Shown here one piece after another: positions 59,901 to 64,000 of a stretch of 64,000 bases of DNA. A program made the position numbers and the translations under genes. The stretch's first letter is position 1, and each line of letters starts with the position of its first letter. The stretch lies in NCBI GenBank assembly GCA_013396525.1, contig VWYX01000288.1:587848-651847 (forward strand). The letters run 5' to 3'. Origin of the DNA: Chaetorhynchus papuensis (taxonomy: Eukaryota; Chordata; Aves; Passeriformes; Rhipiduridae). Below the pieces are notes generated by a model, which saw only the letters and a program-made list of their open reading frames with translations, made no database searches and was not told the origin of the DNA.

Positions 59901-62900
59901 CAGGATGAGTGGCCAGGGCCAGGGGCCCTTGGGCCAGTGGTGGCCACCAGCTGTCAGCCAGCCTGCCTCAGCCAGACAAAAATCCTCCATTTTTGATCCA
60001 AATACATTAACAACTGAGTAAAGAGCCAAGGAAGAAAAAGGGCAACCAGCTCTCACAGGTACATACACAGCACTGTCTTCAGCTCCCGTTTTTCAATTAC
60101 TTTTCTGCTTTATGGCCCTTAACACAAGAGGAAAAATGGAGGTGAGCTGCAGAAAGCAATCAATTTCTCTTTCAACTTCTCATGCATTCACACCAAAGCA
60201 GAGCTTGGATCAGGGACACCCCCAGGAAGTGCTGGAAAACACATTCAAAGCTTTGTGAAAAATTGCTTTTACAGGACACAGGTTGTTTTGGAAATTGCAA
60301 GCAAAGGGCACTGAAGTATAACAAGTTTTTGAAAGGCCAGCAGAAAATTCCTATGGCATTTCATACACAATAAAACCTTATGACTTCATAATGTTAATCA
60401 GAAATACCATAAAGAAGCCTTACTGGAAATCACAAGTGAATCTTTAGGACTTTGATCTAAGCTGGAATCTGGCTGCTTCTGATCTTGCTGCAGAAAGGTT
60501 CATAGCCCTGAAATCAACAGAAAGGACACATCAATAAAGTACATGTAAGAATAAGACCCATTGGGTCTTGTTGGCCCTAAATCTGATTTAGTAAAACCAG
60601 GATAAGATAGGATGTTAGCCTTGGCTTCAATGGTTCTGAGCTGTCCCTCAGATAAAATCTGTAGCAGAGGAGCTGAACTCTAAAATTAGACAATGAACTA
60701 GCTAGATTTTTTAAGGATCAAATTCGTTGTATACTTCTCACTAAAAGCTGACTCAAACAGCCTTCTCTTTAGTGACTGCACAGTTAAATTTTGGGGCATC
60801 ATGTACTTGCATTGGGCCAAATTGCTACAATTTGCCTCTTTACTTCAAGTGAAGGTTTTCCAGGGAAATAGCTGTTGCAGTAAGGAGCCATCCCTGGGGC
60901 TGTAGTTCACTCTAACATACCAGCTATTCCAGATTTCCTTCTAACCTACATTATACTCAGGTGGAGGTTTCATCAGCTGTAATTTCACTTCATGCAGAAG
61001 GTGATTGTCTCTCACACATGCAGCATAAGCCTGCACAATGGCTCAGCAGCCCCTGGGCTCTGGCTTTCATGGTTGAGAGAGGGCTCCAGTCCCAGGGTGT
61101 CACAGGTATCAGATATTTGTGTGTATGGATGAGGTACACGGTTGCCCCAAATCTGGTATTTGTAAGTGCAGCTTGGAAATATAAAACGAAAAGGCAGATA
61201 TTTTATAAAAACTTGGCCATCAAAACAGGAAAGCAAGAGAATATACGGGCAAAAATCTAATTTCAAATGATCGAAAATGATGCATGTTTGTTTTATAGAT
61301 ATCAATTATCTACATAGGCCTTGAAAAACACTCAGAATAAAGCAGGGACATCCCATGGTTTTCCTTTTCACTCAAAGACAGCCTAAAGCAGCAGCTTTGG
61401 TGATTTGCTTTCCAGTGTTTCCCAGGTTATGATGTAAGGAGACAAAAGACATCTATGACTGATCCCTGCCTCTCTGCCTCTCTGCCTCTCTGTACTTCAT
61501 CCCTCTCTTCACTAAGTGCTTTTTTTTACCTTTCCTCATGACTGACTGACTACCTGCTATGCCAGTCCTGGTTTTCCTCCCAGATGGCAAACATCCATCT
61601 CCTGGCTGCACTCACTTGCAGGAAGCAGCAAACCTGCTTCCTCACTCCCCACAGCACTGAAACAAGTGACATGAGACTAAACTTCACTGTAACCACAAAG
61701 GTACCTAATCCACTGAAGAGTGTGGGGCCAAGCTTGCATGACACACTGCTTGCAGAAGTCTCAGACTTGGGGGTAAAACAGAGCACCCGTTTTAGGTGTA
61801 TGTTATGTGGTAGGTGGAGGCCACTCATTCCACTGTTAGAGGCACGTGAACACAGAAAAACAGTGTTAGACCCAGCATTAGCAGCTGATCATTGCCATGG
61901 TGGGAGAGATTTATCCTGTAGCACCAGATATTAAAGCCTTTACATAGCATGCAACCTGCCCAATAAACCTAAGATCAGGAGATACTGACACCTGTATGGA
62001 CGATAAATAAAGCCCAATAAAAAGACAGAGTTACAAAGACATCTTTAATTTCCATCATGAGACCTAGACCCAGGATGGAGGCTCTGTTCTATGTGCCCCA
62101 CAGTCATCAGTACCCTCTAATTCCTTTAAATGGATTCTCACCTCAGTAACCCAGCACCCTCTGGAGCGAGAGTTGTGAGTTCTCTCACCCGGCCACAGCA
62201 AAGGCCAGCAGAGAGCACCAAGCTTAAACCTATGAGTCTGAAGTTATTTGAAGACAAAAGCACACACAGAAAAACCTCCATTTAAAACATGGGTTATAAA
62301 AGCCAAACAGTTGTGTGCAGTACTGTGATCGAATGCCATCCTTATTCCATCACAGCTTGAAATAGATTGGGTAACAGGCAAACAACTGTAAAAATCCCGA
62401 GCTGCTGCCAATGAACACGCAGCAGGCAGCGGCACCGTGCTGGCTCACTTCACTTCCAGCACTGTGGCGTTTGTCCAAGGAAAGCCTCCATTATGCTCCA
62501 GGAACACACTGACTGTCAATACACCCAGAGGAACCTTGCTGGTAAACTTTACATTGCAAAGGCTCCACAGGCTCCAGCACTGCAGGCTGAGCATGCCCAG
62601 ACCTCCAGAGCACCCTCAGCTAACAGGACATAGGCAAAAATGCCCTCATTCCATTTACCCAGTCCATAAGACAAAAGCTAGGCACATGATTCACGGTCTT
62701 CCCAAATCTTCTGAACCTCTCTGTCAAGCCTAGGTAGTTCTCCAATTTTAGCTGCTGCCTGCACAGGCTTTGTTAGTGCTGGAGGCTGAGGCTTTGTACC
62801 AAGCCCCAGGAGTTCAGTACATTCTGTTCAGAGTGCCAAAGGCACTGAATAACCACTTGCATTTGCCTAAACATAGCCTAAACATATTGCAAACAAATAG

Positions 62901-63324
62901 CAGGAATAAGTTTAGCACTTGAGGCACAATTAAAAGCTAAAAACACCCATCAATAATTTGGTCCTTTTCCAAAAAGACCAGAAAAAGCCAATAAGAATAA
63001 TTGAAACGGTGTTCTTGTACTGCAGCAAAAAAAACAAAGAATAAAAAGGTTGAAATGTTTGCCAAGAACTTTAAAACCTATTTTTAACCAGTCAGTACAT
63101 TTTATGAGCTTATCTGTAGATAAGATAAGCTGCTAAATACCATTTCTGGGGTTTAGACTTTTTGCTACAGGCATGTGCAATCTCTGTCTCTGCCTGAGCC
63201 TGGCTGCTCTCCTCTGTAGCCGCAGCAGGATCGCAGAGGTAGCCAGCCTCACAGCAGAGCTGCTGCATTATGAATCAGATCATGCTCACCAAGGAAAGGA
63301 GGCTGGAGTGTTGAGGGTGGGCTT
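56991..63324. other. Intergenic, no recognised gene
   Basis: Unique-looking sequence with an 8-bp-unit tandem repeat at 61466. The 174-codon open frame at 59019-59543 (+) has a hydrophobic centre but no family I recognise, and no start or splice context that supports it. Confidence 0.6.
61466..61492. repeat. (CTGCCTCT)3 tandem repeat
   Basis: Three exact eight-base units plus a partial fourth. Confidence 0.92.
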
Positions 63325-63442
63325 GAGAGAGCCAAGAGACTCGGGGTGCTATTCTTGGCGGCACCAGCGATTCACCGCGTGACCTTGTGAGAGTGACTTA
63401 ATCACTGCATGGATCAGCTTCCCAGCCCCTCTGTGTCAAACC
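63325..63442 (+). repeat. Probable MIR-type ancient SINE relic
   Basis: 'ttcaccgcgtgaccttgtga' then 'gagtgacttaatcactgc' then 'atcagcttcccagcccctct' follow the order of the MIR core (gtgtgaccttgggcaagtcac, ttaacctctctg, cagtttcctcatctgt). The preceding 'ggtgctattcttggcggcac' fits the region before the core. Such amniote-age copies are rare but real in birds. The match is from memory. Confidence 0.45.
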
Positions 63443-64000
63443 GCAGTGCTGCAAACACCCTGGAGGCTGCTCGCTTTAGGCAAGGGAGAAACAGAATGAG
63501 ACTATATGAAAAAGAAAGGAAATAATGAAGTGCATGAGGATGCAGTCACATTGCTGATTTCAAAGGCAGCTTGGACTGTGTTTGGAGCAAAGGCTCTAAC
63601 CCACGTAATAAAAGAGAAACAAAGTGTTAAAGAAAGGAGCAGCATCCCCATCCCCTTAGTTGTTTTATCCCTCTGGGCATTGGATGAGGCAGATGTTACC
63701 TGCACCAACATCTGTGAGGCGTCTGGATGCTGCTATACCTGATGAGATTCATCCTCCCAACGTCCCTGCATGAGGGGAGGAGAAGGCCGAGCCCTATTTG
63801 GTCTGGAGCTGGTGTACAGAAGAACACTCCCACAGTTAAAGACAGCCCCCGTCGCAGTACGTGTGATGTGCACCAGTGATGTTTTACTGCAGCTCTGCCT
63901 GGTAACAGCACAGGATACAGCCCACCAGTGGCAAGAGAAATCCCCACTCATAACTGCTGTGAGCTCACCCTGGGCAGCAGCTCAGGGAGCACTGCGGTGC
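63443..64000. other. Intergenic, nothing recognised
   Basis: Right edge of the window. I see no repeat, splice-bounded frame or gene here. Confidence 0.6.

Noticed and set aside
63173..63382. 69-codon frame with a signal-peptide-like start (MCNLCLCLSLAALLCS)
   Set aside because: The rest runs into the probable MIR relic and shows no secreted-protein features. Chance is more likely.

Overview
The window looks like avian nuclear DNA. The only recognisable protein-coding gene is a vertebrate gene with GT-AG introns. The interspersed repeats are those of a bird genome: CR1 LINE fragments, an ERV-L fragment with the typical avian leader, and a probable ancient MIR-like SINE relic. There are no operons, CRISPR arrays, rRNA or tRNA genes that I can see. 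The species cannot be fixed from sequence alone.

Positions 1-24,961, minus strand: TSC22D2, complete in coding sequence. Four coding exons (24961-22983, 9216-9145, 1267-1216, 464-222) join in frame to give 781 codons before the stop. The predicted protein has the N-terminal blocks of the long TSC22-domain family, a Gln/Pro/Ser/Val-rich disordered middle, and a C-terminal TSC box plus leucine zipper. Intron 1 (13.8 kb) holds an old CR1 remnant. Intron 2 (7.9 kb) holds a truncated ERV-L fragment (LTR end, primer-binding site, leader). The 3' UTR runs off the left edge.

Positions about 24,460-25,835: a dense CpG island covering the start of TSC22D2 exon 1, its 5' UTR and promoter. A YY1-type site, a GC box and a perfect palindromic CRE lie within 70 bp of each other. 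A 5'-truncated CR1 (25,836-26,413) abuts the island on its upstream side.

Positions 26,414-64,000: about 37 kb without any gene I can identify. It would be the upstream flank of TSC22D2, which in other vertebrates is also gene-poor. It carries CR1 fragments at 55.3 and 56.9 kb, a MIR-like relic at 63.3 kb, a possible tRNA-SINE relic at 27.7 kb, an ancient amniote repeat at 28.8 kb, a GC-rich minisatellite at 47.2 kb, and several short tandem duplications. A few splice-bounded open segments exist. The best is 32,800-32,886, which reads as a lysine-rich terminal exon ending in a stop. None is assigned to a known gene, and they may be lncRNA exons or chance. I found no novel multi-gene system.
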